Source: Clostridiaceae bacterium (lineage in GTDB: Bacteria; Bacillota; Clostridia; DSM-8532). From it: a stretch of DNA of 35,320 bases. A model generated the notes under the pieces. That model did no database searches. It saw only the letters and a program-made list of their open reading frames with translations, and was not told the origin of the DNA. Both the position numbers and the translations under genes were made by a program. Each line of letters opens with the position of its first letter. Within the stretch, counting starts at the first letter, position 1. The stretch covers positions 1 to 35,320 of the forward strand of contig JAAYKJ010000191.1 in NCBI GenBank assembly GCA_012522505.1, read 5' to 3'. This document shows, in pieces, positions 1 to 8,847 of this stretch.

Positions 1-452
1 AGCTGAATGCGACTTCGCTCTTCCACGGTCCTGATAATGTCCAACATCTGATACACGGTTTGCTGGGAGATTTCCTTGCCACATTCGGGGCAGTGCGGTA
101 CCCCTATCCGTGCAAACAGCAACCTGAAATAATCATATATTTCTGTAACCGTTCCAACTGTTGAACGCGGATTGCGGCTTGTGGTTTTTTGATCGATAGA
201 AATGGCGGGGGACAAACCATCAATATATTCTACTTCGGGCTTCTCCATCAGGCCGAGAAACTGCCGGGCATAGGAGGAAAGCGATTCAACATATCGTCTC
301 TGCCCTTCGGCATATATGGTGTCAAAAGCCAGAGACGACTTTCCTGAGCCGCTGAGGCCAGTAATAACAACGAGTTTATCCCTCGGTATTTCCACATCAA
401 TGTTCTTTAAATTGTGCTCGCAGGCACCTTTAATATATATACTATCTCTCAT
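1..452 (-). CDS. uvrA: UvrABC excinuclease subunit A, N-terminal part (runs off window)
   Basis: This is the first ~150 codons of UvrA, the ATPase that scans DNA for bulky lesions and loads UvrB in nucleotide excision repair. The reverse-strand translation starts [18 protein letters not shown] and carries the first Walker A motif GLSGSGKS at residues 32-39, followed by [20 protein letters not shown] and the start of the first zinc-binding region (HCPECG). The ATG at 450-452 is preceded by a GGAG-type ribosome binding site. The gene continues beyond base 1, so only about one sixth is visible. A LexA-box promoter lies upstream, so it is probably part of the SOS regulon. Identification is secure. 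Confidence 0.96.
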   Translation of the reverse strand, partial: MRDSIYIKGACEHNLKNIDVEIPRDKLVVITGLSGSGKSSLAFDTIYAEGQRRYVESLSSYARQFLGLMEKPEVEYIDGLSPAISIDQKTTSRNPRSTVGTVTEIYDYFRLLFARIGVPHCPECGKEISQQTVYQMLDIIRTVEERSRIQ

Positions 453-548
453 CCTGTTTCTCTCCAGTTCAGCTTTCGCTTATGAAATCACCAATAATAT
501 CATTATTGCCAAAGATGCCTCGACTAACCTTGTACCAAAACCGAGAAT

Positions 549-588
549 ATTATATCAAATTAAAAGCGAGGTTGCAAACATTTGTTCG
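549..588 (-). promoter_or_regulatory. uvrA promoter with overlapping LexA (SOS) box
   Basis: On the minus strand there is a TTGCAA -35 (572-577), a 17-base spacer and a TATAAT -10 (549-554). The palindrome CGAACAAATGTTTG (575-588) matches the Gram-positive LexA consensus CGAACRNRYGTTYG at every position and overlaps the -35. LexA bound here should block RNA polymerase. The implied leader to the uvrA ATG is about 90 bases. Confidence 0.88.
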
Positions 589-622
589 GTAAAAAACCAA
601 AAAATTGTTTATATAGCTATTA

Positions 623-1135
623 TCAAATCATTTTCTTAATATAGCGTTTCTCAGTTGTAAGTTTTTCCCCTATCATACATGAAATCGTATCACCATTATT
701 AATGAAACCCTTTTTTTTATAAAAACATATGGCGTGATTATTACCATCCAAAACCCATAACCCTACTTCCAAATAATTATTATTTAGTGCATATTTAAAC
801 ACTTCATCTAATAATAAAGAACCCGCTCCTAAATTCCAGTATTCTGGCAAAACATATATGGAAACCAATTCCAACTGACCTTCGTAGCCTTGATATCTGG
901 AATTACCTAAACATACACATCCAATAATTTTATCCCCGATAGTAGCAACCCATCCTTTCATGGTACCGTCTTTCAAACCACTTGATATCATTCCTACCCA
1001 TCGTGTATCTTCAATCTCATTTAAATATTCATCTGGTAACAAGCCTTTATATGCCTTTTTCCAACTATTCGCATGGATAATACTCATTGATATGGCATCT
1101 TGAATCTTTGCACTTCTTGTTTTTATTTCTGACAT
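623..1135 (-). CDS. GNAT-family N-acetyltransferase
   Basis: The 170-residue product has the GNAT fold: an N-terminal [11 protein letters not shown] strand/helix, a central [21 protein letters not shown] segment (the V-x-P-x-[FYW]-x-x-x-G-x-G acetyl-CoA loop of motif A), and the C-terminal [10 protein letters not shown] motif B. Such enzymes transfer an acetyl group from acetyl-CoA to an amine; the substrate (small molecule, antibiotic or protein N-terminus) cannot be read from the sequence. A GGGGG Shine-Dalgarno sits upstream of the ATG. The gene is AT-richer than its neighbours and sits beside a decayed gene between uvrA and rpsI, so it may be an accessory insertion. Confidence 0.85.
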   Translation of the reverse strand: MSEIKTRSAKIQDAISMSIIHANSWKKAYKGLLPDEYLNEIEDTRWVGMISSGLKDGTMKGWVATIGDKIIGCVCLGNSRYQGYEGQLELVSIYVLPEYWNLGAGSLLLDEVFKYALNNNYLEVGLWVLDGNNHAICFYKKKGFINNGDTISCMIGEKLTTEKRYIKKMI

Positions 1136-1255
1136 ATAGTCAACCCCCTATGTTTAAACAAATTTTCTTTGTTTCAAATGACTATACAATTACGAAAAAA
1201 TAAGAATGACAAAACCTAAACCAAAACATTTTCCAACCATCTTTTATAGGAACAG

Positions 1256-1591
1256 CTAAAGCATTCCAGTACAATTGCCTGGTTTGTTTCTACGCTTCAA
1301 TAGCTTGTCAAATATATTTGAGAAATTGGTTAAATAGCCATAGACGAATGCGAGTATAGTTTGAATTATAATTTCAACTGGATTATATTTACTGCGAAGA
1401 AGTATTACTTGGATGGTAATTTGTATTACACTGATCAAGTTTAACCATCCACCGAAGGTAAAAAGATTGCTAACAAGTGAAACAGAATAGGGAACTGAAG
1501 AAACTGGTGAAGTTCCAAGTCCTGCTTTAGTCGAAAAAGCAACACCGAGGGACGCAATAAACAATCCGTTTAGTATTGTCTGCCGAATCAA
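1256..1591 (-). pseudogene. Truncated YczE/YyaS-type integral membrane protein
   Basis: The ~111 codons encode LGVAFSTKAGLGTSPVSSVP followed by three hydrophobic segments, the signature of the YczE/YyaS/YitT-like membrane family, normally around 200 residues. Only the N-terminal half is present: after FVYGYLTNFSN the sequence runs into a short basic tail and a TAG stop, with another stop soon after. The best start available is a TTG at 1589-1591 without a convincing ribosome binding site, and the frame stays open upstream of it. I read this as a remnant, not a working transporter. Function in the family is poorly defined. Confidence 0.6.
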
Positions 1592-1593
1592 AA

Positions 1594-1617
1594 CCGCCAG
1601 ATAACAGAGCCTGGCGG
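1594..1617 (-). terminator. Hairpin, possible secondary terminator
   Basis: Perfect 7-bp inverted repeat (CCGCCAG / CTGGCGG) with a 10-base loop; on the minus strand it is followed by TTTT. It lies downstream of the rpsI terminator and at the 5' edge of the YczE remnant, so it may be a back-up terminator or insertion debris. Confidence 0.4.
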
Positions 1618-1669
1618 ATGGGTGGATTCTTATGAGGATAGGCTTATTCCGTTACTGAATATTAAGCAT

Positions 1670-1703
1670 AAAAAACCGCCAAAGGCATGGAAACCAATGA
1701 CGG
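1670..1703 (-). terminator. Rho-independent terminator of rplM-rpsI
   Basis: On the minus strand, CCGTCATTGG and CCTTTGGCGG pair (10-bp stem with one G-U and two U-U mismatches, 8-base loop) and are followed by six T. It lies about 50 bases after the rpsI stop. Confidence 0.75.
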
Positions 1704-1749
1704 CTTATAAAATACTTAAACAAACTCGAGTGTGAGAATACAACAACCA

Positions 1750-2142
1750 TCATCTCTTTGAGAATTGCGGCGCTCTTCTCGCCTTCTTCAAGCCATATTT
1801 CTTTCTTTCCTTCATTCTCGGGTCACGTGTGAGGAAACCTGCCTTTTTAAGTGCAGGACGAAAATCTTCATCGGCCTGCAAAAGCGCCCTGGCAATGCCA
1901 TGACGGATGGCACCGGCCTGACCTGTAAAACCTCCACCGACAACATTGACAATAACATCAAACTTGTTAAGGGTATCGGTAAGAACCAGAGGTTGCTTGG
2001 AAATAACCTTCAAGGTTTCCAGCCCAAAATAGTCATCCAGTGTGCGATTATTTACTGTTATATTGCCTTCGCCTGAGATCAGCCGAACACGTGCAACTGA
2101 GCTTTTTCTTCTGCCTGTTCCGTAATATTGTACTTTTGCCAT
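1750..2142 (-). CDS. rpsI: 30S ribosomal protein S9
   Basis: The 130-residue protein starts [20 protein letters not shown] and ends in the basic tail RRAPQFSKR, whose terminal SKR reaches the P-site tRNA in bacterial ribosomes. Length and motifs match S9 throughout. It follows rplM with a 21-base gap, the standard bacterial pair, and the two are probably cotranscribed and terminated at the hairpin just downstream. A GGGAGG site precedes the ATG. Confidence 0.98.
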   Translation of the reverse strand: MAKVQYYGTGRRKSSVARVRLISGEGNITVNNRTLDDYFGLETLKVISKQPLVLTDTLNKFDVIVNVVGGGFTGQAGAIRHGIARALLQADEDFRPALKKAGFLTRDPRMKERKKYGLKKARRAPQFSKR

Positions 2143-2163
2143 TTCAAAATACGCCTCCCCTCG

Positions 2164-2598
2164 TTATATGTTTAGTTCAAGAACTTCAGGTTTTTGTGCC
2201 TGATGGTTGTGTTCGGAGCCTGCGTAAACCTTCAGTTTCTTAAACATTTGTCTTCCCAGACTGTTTTTGGGAAGCATTCTTTTAACAGCCAGTTCAAAAA
2301 CCTTCTCTGGTTTTTGAGCAAGATAATGACGGGCTTTGGTTTCCTTCAATCCTCCAACCCAACCAGTGTGGTGCCTATAGATCTTGTTGTCCAGCTTTTT
2401 ACCGGTAAAAGCGATCTTGTCAGCATTGACGACAATGACAAAGTCACCGGTGTCAACGTGAGGCGTAAATTGAGGTTTATGTTTACCACGCAGAATCTTT
2501 GCAACTTCACTGGCAGCACGGCCTAACACTTTGCCTTCAACATCTACAACAAACCATTTTCTTTCAACGTTCGCTGCGTTAACCATGAATGTTTTCAT
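2164..2598 (-). CDS. rplM: 50S ribosomal protein L13
   Basis: The 144-residue L13 starts [19 protein letters not shown] and contains the family motifs [17 protein letters not shown] and [13 protein letters not shown]. The reading frame is open 29 codons further upstream, but the ATG at 2596-2598 is chosen because an AAGGAGGG ribosome binding site lies directly before it and because L13 proteins begin here. It is the first gene of the rplM-rpsI operon. L13 is an early assembly protein of the large subunit. Confidence 0.98.
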   Translation of the reverse strand: MKTFMVNAANVERKWFVVDVEGKVLGRAASEVAKILRGKHKPQFTPHVDTGDFVIVVNADKIAFTGKKLDNKIYRHHTGWVGGLKETKARHYLAQKPEKVFELAVKRMLPKNSLGRQMFKKLKVYAGSEHNHQAQKPEVLELNI

Positions 2599-2755
2599 GT
2601 GTACCCTCCTTCTGGAATCGCGGCAGGGCTCTCCCCCTGCTCGTTTATACGGTTTAATGAATACGCAGACCTTCAGATGAAGCAAACGGACAAAACAGAT
2701 AGCTTTACCCCAAATGCTTCTATTGCGCTGCTATTCTTTTATAAGCGATCCTATA
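2599..2755 (-). promoter_or_regulatory. Leader region of rplM-rpsI, candidate L13 leader RNA
   Basis: The stretch between the clpC terminator and rplM must hold the operon promoter and leader. A GCAGGG / CCCTGC hairpin with a short purine loop (2623-2640) ends about 24 bases before the rplM start. Many Firmicutes have an autoregulatory L13 leader here; I cannot confirm that this sequence fits that covariance model, and no clean -35/-10 pair stood out. Confidence 0.35.
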
Positions 2756-2760
2756 ATAAT

Positions 2761-2783
2761 AACCGCCGTATAAAGCGGCGGTT
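2761..2783 (-). terminator. Terminator after clpC (possibly bidirectional)
   Basis: AACCGCCG and CGGCGGTT form an 8-bp perfect stem with a 7-base loop. T-rich tracts follow on both strands (TTTTTATT on plus, ATTATTAT on minus). It lies 120 bases beyond the clpC stop. Confidence 0.75.
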
Positions 2784-2905
2784 TTTATTGTAATACAGGT
2801 CAAATGTGATGTCAAGACTAATATGCCGTAATTTTAATATATCTCTCTCATTCTCTCTTTATTTGACTGTATTTCTTGTTCTCTCTCGTTTTTTCAGTTT
2901 TCATT

Positions 2906-5338
2906 TCAGTTTTTTTGAAATTCAAGTTTTTCTTCCCGAACTGAAATCTGTACCGAATCTCCTTCCTGAATTTTGCCGTCAAGCATTTCCTCGGCCAGCT
3001 TATCTTCGACCATGTTTTGAATAGTACGCCGTAACGGTCTTGCGCCGTACACCTTATCATATCCCTTTTCTGCAAGAAACTTCGCCACTGTGTCATCCGC
3101 TGTCATTTTGATGTTCACATTTTTAAGCCGTTTTGAAACCTCCTCCAGCATTAAGGAAGCGATCTGATTGATGTTCTCCTGAGTCAACGGATGGAAAACG
3201 ATTAGTTCGTCCACTCGGTTTAGGAACTCAGGGCGGAAGGTTTTCTTCAGTTCATCCATAACATTCTTTTTCATTTCCTCATAGTCCTTTGCCTCATTCA
3301 CAATCGCAGTGGTGAAACCAAGCTTTTTCGGCTCAACAATGTCCCGTGCACCGACATTAGAGGTCATGATGATGACCGTATTGCGAAAGTCCACGACTCT
3401 TCCGGTGGAATCGGTCAACCGCCCGTCTTCAAGAATCTGAAGAAGCATATTGAATACATCGGGATGTGCTTTTTCTATCTCATCAAACAGAACCACCGCA
3501 TAAGGTTTTCTGCGAACCTTCTCGGTCAGTTGCCCGCCCTCATCATAGCCAACATATCCCGGGGGTGAACCAACAAGTCGGGAAACACTATGCTTTTCCA
3601 TATACTCTGACATGTCGATGCGGATCATATGGGATTCTTCTCCAAACAGGGCTTCAGCAAGCGCCTTGGATAACTCTGTCTTACCCACACCGGTAGGTCC
3701 AAGAAAGATGAATGAACCCACAGGCCGCTTGGGATCCTTCAATCCAACGCGTCCACGACGGATCGCTTTCGACACTGCTTTTACCGCCTCTTCCTGCCCG
3801 ACAACTCTCTGGTGAAGTGTGCTCTCCAGATTTTTCAACCTTTCGGTCTCCTCCTTTGCCAGACGGCTGACAGGGATCCCGGTCCATGTGCCAACAATCT
3901 CAGCAATTTCATTTTCAGATACAACCTGAGTGTGGGTCTGATTCTTTGTCCGCCATTCTTCCTTACGGGTCTTCATCTCTTCTTTCAGCTGGTTTTCCTG
4001 ATCCCTCAGTGACGCAGCTTTTTCAAACTCCTGGCTGACAATGGCTTCTTCCTTCATCTTGTGCAGTTGTTCAATTTCTTGTTCAAGCTCCTTTAAATCC
4101 GGTGGGGCTGTAAAGGTTTGGAGCCTGACCCTTGATGCCGCTTCATCGATCAGATCGATTGCCTTATCGGGCAAATGCCTGTCTGTTATATACCGCGTGG
4201 ACAGCTTAACTGCTGCCTCTAACGCCTTGTCGGTAATCTTTACGTTATGATGGGCTTCATACTTGTCACGGATCCCCTTTAAGATTTCAATGGCTTCTTC
4301 CTGGCCAGGTTCTCCGATTTGAATGGGCTGAAAACGGCGCTCCAGTGCTGCATCCTTTTCGATGTGCTTGCGGTATTCATCGATGGTTGTTGCACCGATC
4401 ACCTGTATTTCCCCTCTTGCCAGAAGTGGCTTTAGAATGTTGGATGCATCAATGGCGCCTTCGGCAGCACCCGCACCGATAATAGTATGCAATTCATCAA
4501 TAAACAGAATGACATTTCCCGCATTTCTGATCTCTTCAATGGATTTCTTCAGTCTATCCTCGAACTCACCACGATATTTAGCCCCTGCGACCATTGATGA
4601 AAGATCCAAAGTAACCACCCTTTTGTCCTTCAGGGTTTCAGGGATATTCCCATCGATGATCCTCTGTGCCAGGCCTTCGCAGATTGCTGTTTTACCAACC
4701 CCTGGTTCACCGATCAGGCATGGGTTGTTTTTTGTCCTTCGGCTTAATATTTGAATAATCCGTTCTATTTCCTTATCTCTGCCGATGACAGGATCTATTT
4801 TGCCTTCCTTGGCCATAGCTGTCAGATCTCGGCCGAATGAATTAAGGGTAGGCGTTTCCATCTCTTCGGCTTTTGGCTTTCCAGCAGCAACAGCGGCGGG
4901 GGTATCCTCCTGCAACATTGTGATAATGGAGTCATACAGTTTATGGGTATCCACACCCAGATCCATCAGTATCTTGACCGCAATGCTTTCTCCCTCTCTC
5001 AATATGCCCATTAGCAGATGCTCGGTACCAATATAGTTCTGCTTCATGCGTCTGGTTTCCGCATATGAAAGCTCCAGTACCCTTTTTGTTCTGGGCGTAT
5101 ATCCAACAATCTGCTGATTGCCTTCACCGCGGCCTATAATTGATAAAATGCTGTCTGTAACCTTTTTTTCGACAACACCATTGGACATCAAAACACCAGC
5201 AGCGATTCCGGTACCTTCCTTTACCAGCCCCCAAAGCAGGTGCTCCGTTCCGATATAGTTATGCCCAAGGGCCTGTGAAAACTCTTTTGCCAGACTTAAA
5301 GCGCGCGTTGCTTTTTGTGTGAATTTTCCGTAAATCAT
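2906..5338 (-). CDS. clpC: ClpC, AAA+ unfoldase of the ClpCP protease
   Basis: The 810-residue protein is full-length ClpC. In order: an N-terminal Clp-N double repeat (about 1-145, the McsB/adaptor and phosphoarginine docking domain), the first AAA+ module with Walker [10 protein letters not shown] and Walker B FIDELH, a middle domain with a UVR-like segment ([15 protein letters not shown]), a second AAA+ module with GPTGVGKTE, and a ClpP-docking LGF loop (KKLGFTT). It unfolds proteins and feeds them to ClpP. A GAGGTGAGAG site precedes the ATG, nine bases after the mcsB stop, so it is the last gene of the ctsR operon and under CtsR control. Confidence 0.98.
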   Translation of the reverse strand: MIYGKFTQKATRALSLAKEFSQALGHNYIGTEHLLWGLVKEGTGIAAGVLMSNGVVEKKVTDSILSIIGRGEGNQQIVGYTPRTKRVLELSYAETRRMKQNYIGTEHLLMGILREGESIAVKILMDLGVDTHKLYDSIITMLQEDTPAAVAAGKPKAEEMETPTLNSFGRDLTAMAKEGKIDPVIGRDKEIERIIQILSRRTKNNPCLIGEPGVGKTAICEGLAQRIIDGNIPETLKDKRVVTLDLSSMVAGAKYRGEFEDRLKKSIEEIRNAGNVILFIDELHTIIGAGAAEGAIDASNILKPLLARGEIQVIGATTIDEYRKHIEKDAALERRFQPIQIGEPGQEEAIEILKGIRDKYEAHHNVKITDKALEAAVKLSTRYITDRHLPDKAIDLIDEAASRVRLQTFTAPPDLKELEQEIEQLHKMKEEAIVSQEFEKAASLRDQENQLKEEMKTRKEEWRTKNQTHTQVVSENEIAEIVGTWTGIPVSRLAKEETERLKNLESTLHQRVVGQEEAVKAVSKAIRRGRVGLKDPKRPVGSFIFLGPTGVGKTELSKALAEALFGEESHMIRIDMSEYMEKHSVSRLVGSPPGYVGYDEGGQLTEKVRRKPYAVVLFDEIEKAHPDVFNMLLQILEDGRLTDSTGRVVDFRNTVIIMTSNVGARDIVEPKKLGFTTAIVNEAKDYEEMKKNVMDELKKTFRPEFLNRVDELIVFHPLTQENINQIASLMLEEVSKRLKNVNIKMTADDTVAKFLAEKGYDKVYGARPLRRTIQNMVEDKLAEEMLDGKIQEGDSVQISVREEKLEFQKN

Positions 5339-5347
5339 TCTCTCACC

Positions 5348-6388
5348 TCATCTTTTATCCTTTTTCGTCATCATTTCCCGAACAAGTTCTGCTCGGCAGG
5401 TATCACGCTCTTCAGAGCTCAATACCCTCCCTTTTCTCTTTTGCAGACCACCGGGCTGTATCAGCAGCATCATCTTATTGATGTCGGTAATATCGATATC
5501 ATGAATGATTCCCATGTCAACCCCCAGCCTGAGATCTGAAAGCCGTTTCAAGGTCTCACCCGTGTCCATGATTCTGGCATTTTGCAAAATGCCGAATGAC
5601 CGATAAATTCTGTCCTCAAGCTTAAATTTGTTTTGCTTGATGATTTCCCTCCGCAACGCCCGCTCCTGCTCCAAAACTTGCTGTGTGATATTTTTAATGC
5701 TCATGACGATATCCTCTTCACTCTTGCCCAGGGTGATCTGGTTCGAGAACTGATATACGTTCCCTGAAGCCTCGGTGTTTTCACCATACAACCCGCGCAC
5801 GGCCATTCCCAGCTTCCCAAGGGCTTCCAGCACAGATTTAATATAGCGGCTCATCGTTAGTGCGGGAAGGTGCATCATCACAGATACCCGGATGGCTGTA
5901 CCGATATTTGTCGGACAACTGGTCAGGTAGCCTATATCCTCATCAAAAGCGAAATCAATCGACTCGGACAACAAATTGTCCAATTGATCACATGCTTCCC
6001 AGGCCTTTTCCAGCTGTAACCCGGGAGTAAGGCACTGAATTCTAAGGTGATCCTCTTCATTGATCATGATCGATATCTGTTCATCCCCGCTAATGATTAG
6101 TCCCCTGTAGCGGTTTGATTCCACCAGCTCTTTGCTGACGATATGTTTTTCAACAAGAACTGCTTTTTCTATCGGGTCAAGATGGTTAAAATCGATATAG
6201 CTAAACACACCCGCCATGTTTTCGTTCCCAGAGAACAGCGCATTCTTGGTTTCATCAACGATTTTTTTCTGGTCTTCCACGGTGGATTTATGCGGAAAGG
6301 GATAATTCTTAATATTTCTGGCCAGCCTTACTCTACTGGATAACACAACGTCTGAGTCAGGTCCCTTTTCTATATACCATTTATCCAT
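5348..6388 (-). CDS. mcsB: McsB protein-arginine kinase
   Basis: The 346-residue McsB phosphorylates arginine side chains, marking proteins for ClpCP and inactivating CtsR under stress. Visible phosphagen-kinase motifs include VVLSSRVRLARN (ATP-phosphate arginines), the catalytic-loop GYLTSCPTNIGTAIRVSVM with its conserved cysteine, and NQITLGKSEEDI. The ATG at 6386-6388 is preferred over one six codons upstream because GGGGTGA lies six bases before it. It begins four bases after the end of mcsA and is followed closely by clpC. McsB normally needs McsA as activator, so the broken mcsA next door matters for its activity. Confidence 0.97.
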   Translation of the reverse strand: MDKWYIEKGPDSDVVLSSRVRLARNIKNYPFPHKSTVEDQKKIVDETKNALFSGNENMAGVFSYIDFNHLDPIEKAVLVEKHIVSKELVESNRYRGLIISGDEQISIMINEEDHLRIQCLTPGLQLEKAWEACDQLDNLLSESIDFAFDEDIGYLTSCPTNIGTAIRVSVMMHLPALTMSRYIKSVLEALGKLGMAVRGLYGENTEASGNVYQFSNQITLGKSEEDIVMSIKNITQQVLEQERALRREIIKQNKFKLEDRIYRSFGILQNARIMDTGETLKRLSDLRLGVDMGIIHDIDITDINKMMLLIQPGGLQKRKGRVLSSEERDTCRAELVREMMTKKDKR

Positions 6389-6392
6389 TGAA

Positions 6393-6899
6393 TCACCCCG
6401 TTTCATATCTGCCCATTTTCTCTTTCTCTCTTATTTCATCCCGGAGGACAGCAGCCTGTTCGTAATTCTCTTCACGAATACATTTCTGAAGCTCTTCCTT
6501 CAGCTGCAACAGGTTCCTGGCTTCATTGATCTTCTTAACCATTTTCAAGGGAATTTTCCCATGATGCTTCGCATTACCGTGAATGCGTTTTAGCAAAAGT
6601 TCTATGCTTTTTCCAAAGGTTTTCTAACAATCGGTGCAGCCAAGCATGCCCGTTTTCTTAAATTCTGCCGCCGTCATGCCGCATACGGTACATTTTACAG
6701 CAGCGTCGGGTTCGTTCTGGATCTCTTTCGCCACGTCCACCCCCATAATGCCAGAAAGCAGTTTATGAAGGTTTATTTTTATTTCATTGTTTTCTCTGGC
6801 ACATTGTTCACAGACATACTTCACTACTTTCTGTCCATTAATTATACGCGTAAAATGTACTGTAGCCTGTTTTTGTTTGCAAATTTGGCAAAGCAGCAT
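6393..6899 (-). pseudogene. mcsA: McsA, activator of McsB, interrupted by in-frame TAG
   Basis: One continuous frame encodes a typical ~168-residue McsA except for a TAG at codon 92 (bases 6624-6626). Before it are both zinc fingers, CQIC / CEQC and CTVC / GCTDC. After it the sequence continues without shift as KTFGKSIELLLKRIHGN and then the UVR domain (EENYEQAAVLRDEI). In homologues the position is usually a tyrosine (C-Y-[KR]-T-F), one base from TAG. The 5' half starts with ATG behind GGGAGGG. The 3' half could only restart at a TTG (6594-6596) with no clear ribosome binding site. It may be a recent nonsense mutation, a suppressed amber, a split but working gene, or a sequencing error. Confidence 0.85.
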
Positions 6900-6911
6900 A
6901 ACAATCCCTCC

Positions 6912-7370
6912 CTAGATCACAAGGCTCATCAGCATGTTTTTCAGAATTGTCATTCTGATTTCATCACGGATATTCGGGGCAACAGCTGCTAAAGCCTTGT
7001 CTGACGTTGCTGCTTTCATCAAACCCGCCTCCTGCTCGTCGATGATATCATAATCCATGAAATTTTGTATAAAAATTTCGCAGGTGTGCTGTGAAAGTTT
7101 ATCACCGATCGATGTGATGATATGCATCAGATACTCACCGTCTGAACCAGCATTCATGCGCTTGATACTGATGTATCCTCCGCCTCCCCTTCTCGACTCG
7201 ACATAATACCCTTTATCGGTTGAAAACCGGGTACTTATGACATAGTTAATCTGTGAGGGGACACAGTTGAACCGGTTGGCCAGTTCATTGCGCTGGATTT
7301 CAACGGCACCATCCATATCATCTATCATTTCCTTAATAAAGGATTCTATAATATCACTCAATCTCGCCAT
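6912..7370 (-). CDS. ctsR: CtsR, class III heat-shock repressor
   Basis: The 152-residue CtsR has the N-terminal winged helix-turn-helix (NELANRFNCVPSQINYVIST) and the glycine-rich wing ESRRGGGGYISI that reads the operator and senses heat, followed by the C-terminal dimer domain. It represses its own operon (ctsR-mcsA-mcsB-clpC) and normally clp genes elsewhere. The ATG follows GAGGGTGATATA. The stop codon is TAG, lies 12 bases before mcsA and is in the same frame as mcsA, so amber readthrough would fuse the two. Confidence 0.97.
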   Translation of the reverse strand: MARLSDIIESFIKEMIDDMDGAVEIQRNELANRFNCVPSQINYVISTRFSTDKGYYVESRRGGGGYISIKRMNAGSDGEYLMHIITSIGDKLSQHTCEIFIQNFMDYDIIDEQEAGLMKAATSDKALAAVAPNIRDEIRMTILKNMLMSLVI

Positions 7371-7390
7371 TATATCACCCTCTCTTTGTC

Positions 7391-7407
7391 TTTGACTATC
7401 TCTGACT
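7391..7407. promoter_or_regulatory. CtsR operator
   Basis: On the minus strand AGTCAGAGATAGTCAAA is a tandem heptad repeat fitting the CtsR consensus RGTCAAA-N3-RGTCAAA with a single deviation in the first half (CAGA for CAAA). It sits just downstream of the -10, around the expected transcription start, where bound CtsR would block initiation. Confidence 0.9.
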
Positions 7408-7410
7408 ATT

Positions 7411-7439
7411 ATTATACTTCAACTGGCTTATGATTTCAA
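7411..7439 (-). promoter_or_regulatory. Sigma-A promoter of the ctsR operon
   Basis: TTGAAA (7434-7439), a 17-base spacer and a perfect TATAAT (7411-7416), reading toward ctsR. The CtsR operator begins four bases after the -10. Confidence 0.9.
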
Positions 7440-7456
7440 GGGGGAAGGTGAAGATA

Positions 7457-7490
7457 GGCGGGGACACACCATTACTGATGTGTCCCCGCC
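7457..7490. terminator. Strong hairpin between DUF4349 gene and ctsR promoter
   Basis: GGCGGGGACACA and TGTGTCCCCGCC form a perfect 12-bp stem around a 10-base loop. TGTATTTTTA follows on plus and TATCTTC on minus. It probably ends transcription of the DUF4349 gene upstream of the ctsR promoter. Its high G+C and symmetry would also fit a REP-like palindromic unit. Confidence 0.65.
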
Positions 7491-7557
7491 TGTATTTTTA
7501 GTAAGGAACTCGGCTTGCGAAAGCACATAAATCTGATTTCGCAGCGTCTACAACCTT

Positions 7558-8598
7558 CTATGTATTCTTGTTTTTTTCTTCTGGAAGCGATTCTTTCCGT
7601 CTTTTCGAATACTTTTTGAAAAGACGATATCCGACAAAACCGATTAAACCCAATACTACAAGTGTGGGTATAACCTCTATGATGAAAATCACAAGATTCC
7701 CCAGAGCCCTGACGATGCCGGTCAGGCTGTTTGAAACTGAATCCTTCAACCGATCCCAATAGGTATATGTTTGCTGCTTCACATATTCAGGGTATTTTTC
7801 GTTCATCTGTATGTTGATTGTGGATAATTCTACCAGATCGCTCCACTTGTTCAGCGTACCGGTAAGGCGTTCGATTTCTGTCTGAAGCTCGGTCATTCGC
7901 ATCCGTGTTTTAAATATGGAATCTGGATCATTGAGTGACATCATGTACTCTTCCAGATAATCATACTCTATCTTCAGTATTTTCAAACGACCTTCCGTAT
8001 CATAAAACTGATCGGTTACGTCGGTGCTGTAAATTCTGTCATCAATAACCTCACCCAACCCTTTGATATCATTCAGAATATCATCAAACCGGCGGGCATC
8101 CACGCGAACAATAATATTACCGGACACACGAGTTTTGCGTTCATCATTATGGGTGTAGAAATCACGGTGGATATTGCTTTCCTGGACATATCCGATGCCG
8201 GTGATCATTGACTGCAGGTTTCCATATGCATTGTAGAAGTCATCCACCTCAAGGGACAGATTTGCATTGCGGATGATCTTTCTTTGCGCCAGAATATCCA
8301 ACACTGGACCCGAGCCTGGGCTTGCTGCAACAGCGAACGAAGAATCTATCCCTGTGCCTCTGATCCCTGTCGCTTTTGGTGCCTCTGCAGCCCCGACGAC
8401 TGCGTTTTTTTCAACGGATTCATTAAAGTTGATGCTGATGTTGTCGTCTGTACTTCTTTGATAGGACGCATCCGCTGCCGCGCCTGATGACGAGGTGGTT
8501 GCGTCTTTAGCTGTATCTTTTGCCGAACAACCTGCGGTAAACCCTAAAACCACAAGAAACATCAAAAGAACCGCCGATACCCTATTTTTCGTTTTCAT
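7558..8598 (-). CDS. DUF4349-family lipoprotein
   Basis: The 346-residue protein has a lipoprotein signal peptide (basic start, hydrophobic core, lipobox FTAGC, acylated cysteine about residue 24), a low-complexity Ser/Ala/Asp linker, the DUF4349 domain (IIRNANLSLEVDDF through SGNIIVRVDARRFDDILNDI and DQFYDTEGRL), a coiled-coil-like stretch (MRMTELQTEIERLTGTLNKW) and a C-terminal membrane segment (LVIFIIEVIPTLVVLGLIGF) with a basic tail. It should sit on the outer face of the cytoplasmic membrane, anchored at both ends. The biochemical role of DUF4349 is not known to me. GGAGGG precedes the ATG. Confidence 0.88.
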   Translation of the reverse strand: MKTKNRVSAVLLMFLVVLGFTAGCSAKDTAKDATTSSSGAAADASYQRSTDDNISINFNESVEKNAVVGAAEAPKATGIRGTGIDSSFAVAASPGSGPVLDILAQRKIIRNANLSLEVDDFYNAYGNLQSMITGIGYVQESNIHRDFYTHNDERKTRVSGNIIVRVDARRFDDILNDIKGLGEVIDDRIYSTDVTDQFYDTEGRLKILKIEYDYLEEYMMSLNDPDSIFKTRMRMTELQTEIERLTGTLNKWSDLVELSTINIQMNEKYPEYVKQQTYTYWDRLKDSVSNSLTGIVRALGNLVIFIIEVIPTLVVLGLIGFVGYRLFKKYSKRRKESLPEEKNKNT

Positions 8599-8655
8599 TC
8601 TCTTAACCCTCCTTTAATAATAAACAATCTTTTCGCTTTATATGTAAAATCCAGG

Positions 8656-8731
8656 TTTCAATGAGCGGTTACGCGTATTGTGCGCCAAAACTCGGGCGCT
8701 GAAAACGCCTTGTTTTACGGGTCGAGCCATA
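8656..8731 (+). repeat. 76-bp dispersed repeat, copy 1
   Basis: This segment aligns without gaps to 25230-25305, about 80% identical. The ends are best conserved: TTTCAATGAGCG at the start and TTTACGGGTCGAGCC near the end. Flanks are unrelated, so the unit is discrete. It contains a GCG-NTTA-CGC mini-hairpin. It lies in the 484-base gap between the EF-G-like gene and the DUF4349 gene. Confidence 0.8.
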
Positions 8732-8847
8732 CAGTGCGTTCCAGTGGCCTGTAGGCCCGGGGTCTTAGGAGCATTTGATAAAGCTGCTTGTTTTTCTACC
8801 GTTTGGTTGTATGGTCCAACGTGCTCTTAGCCGCTCTTAACCTTTAG

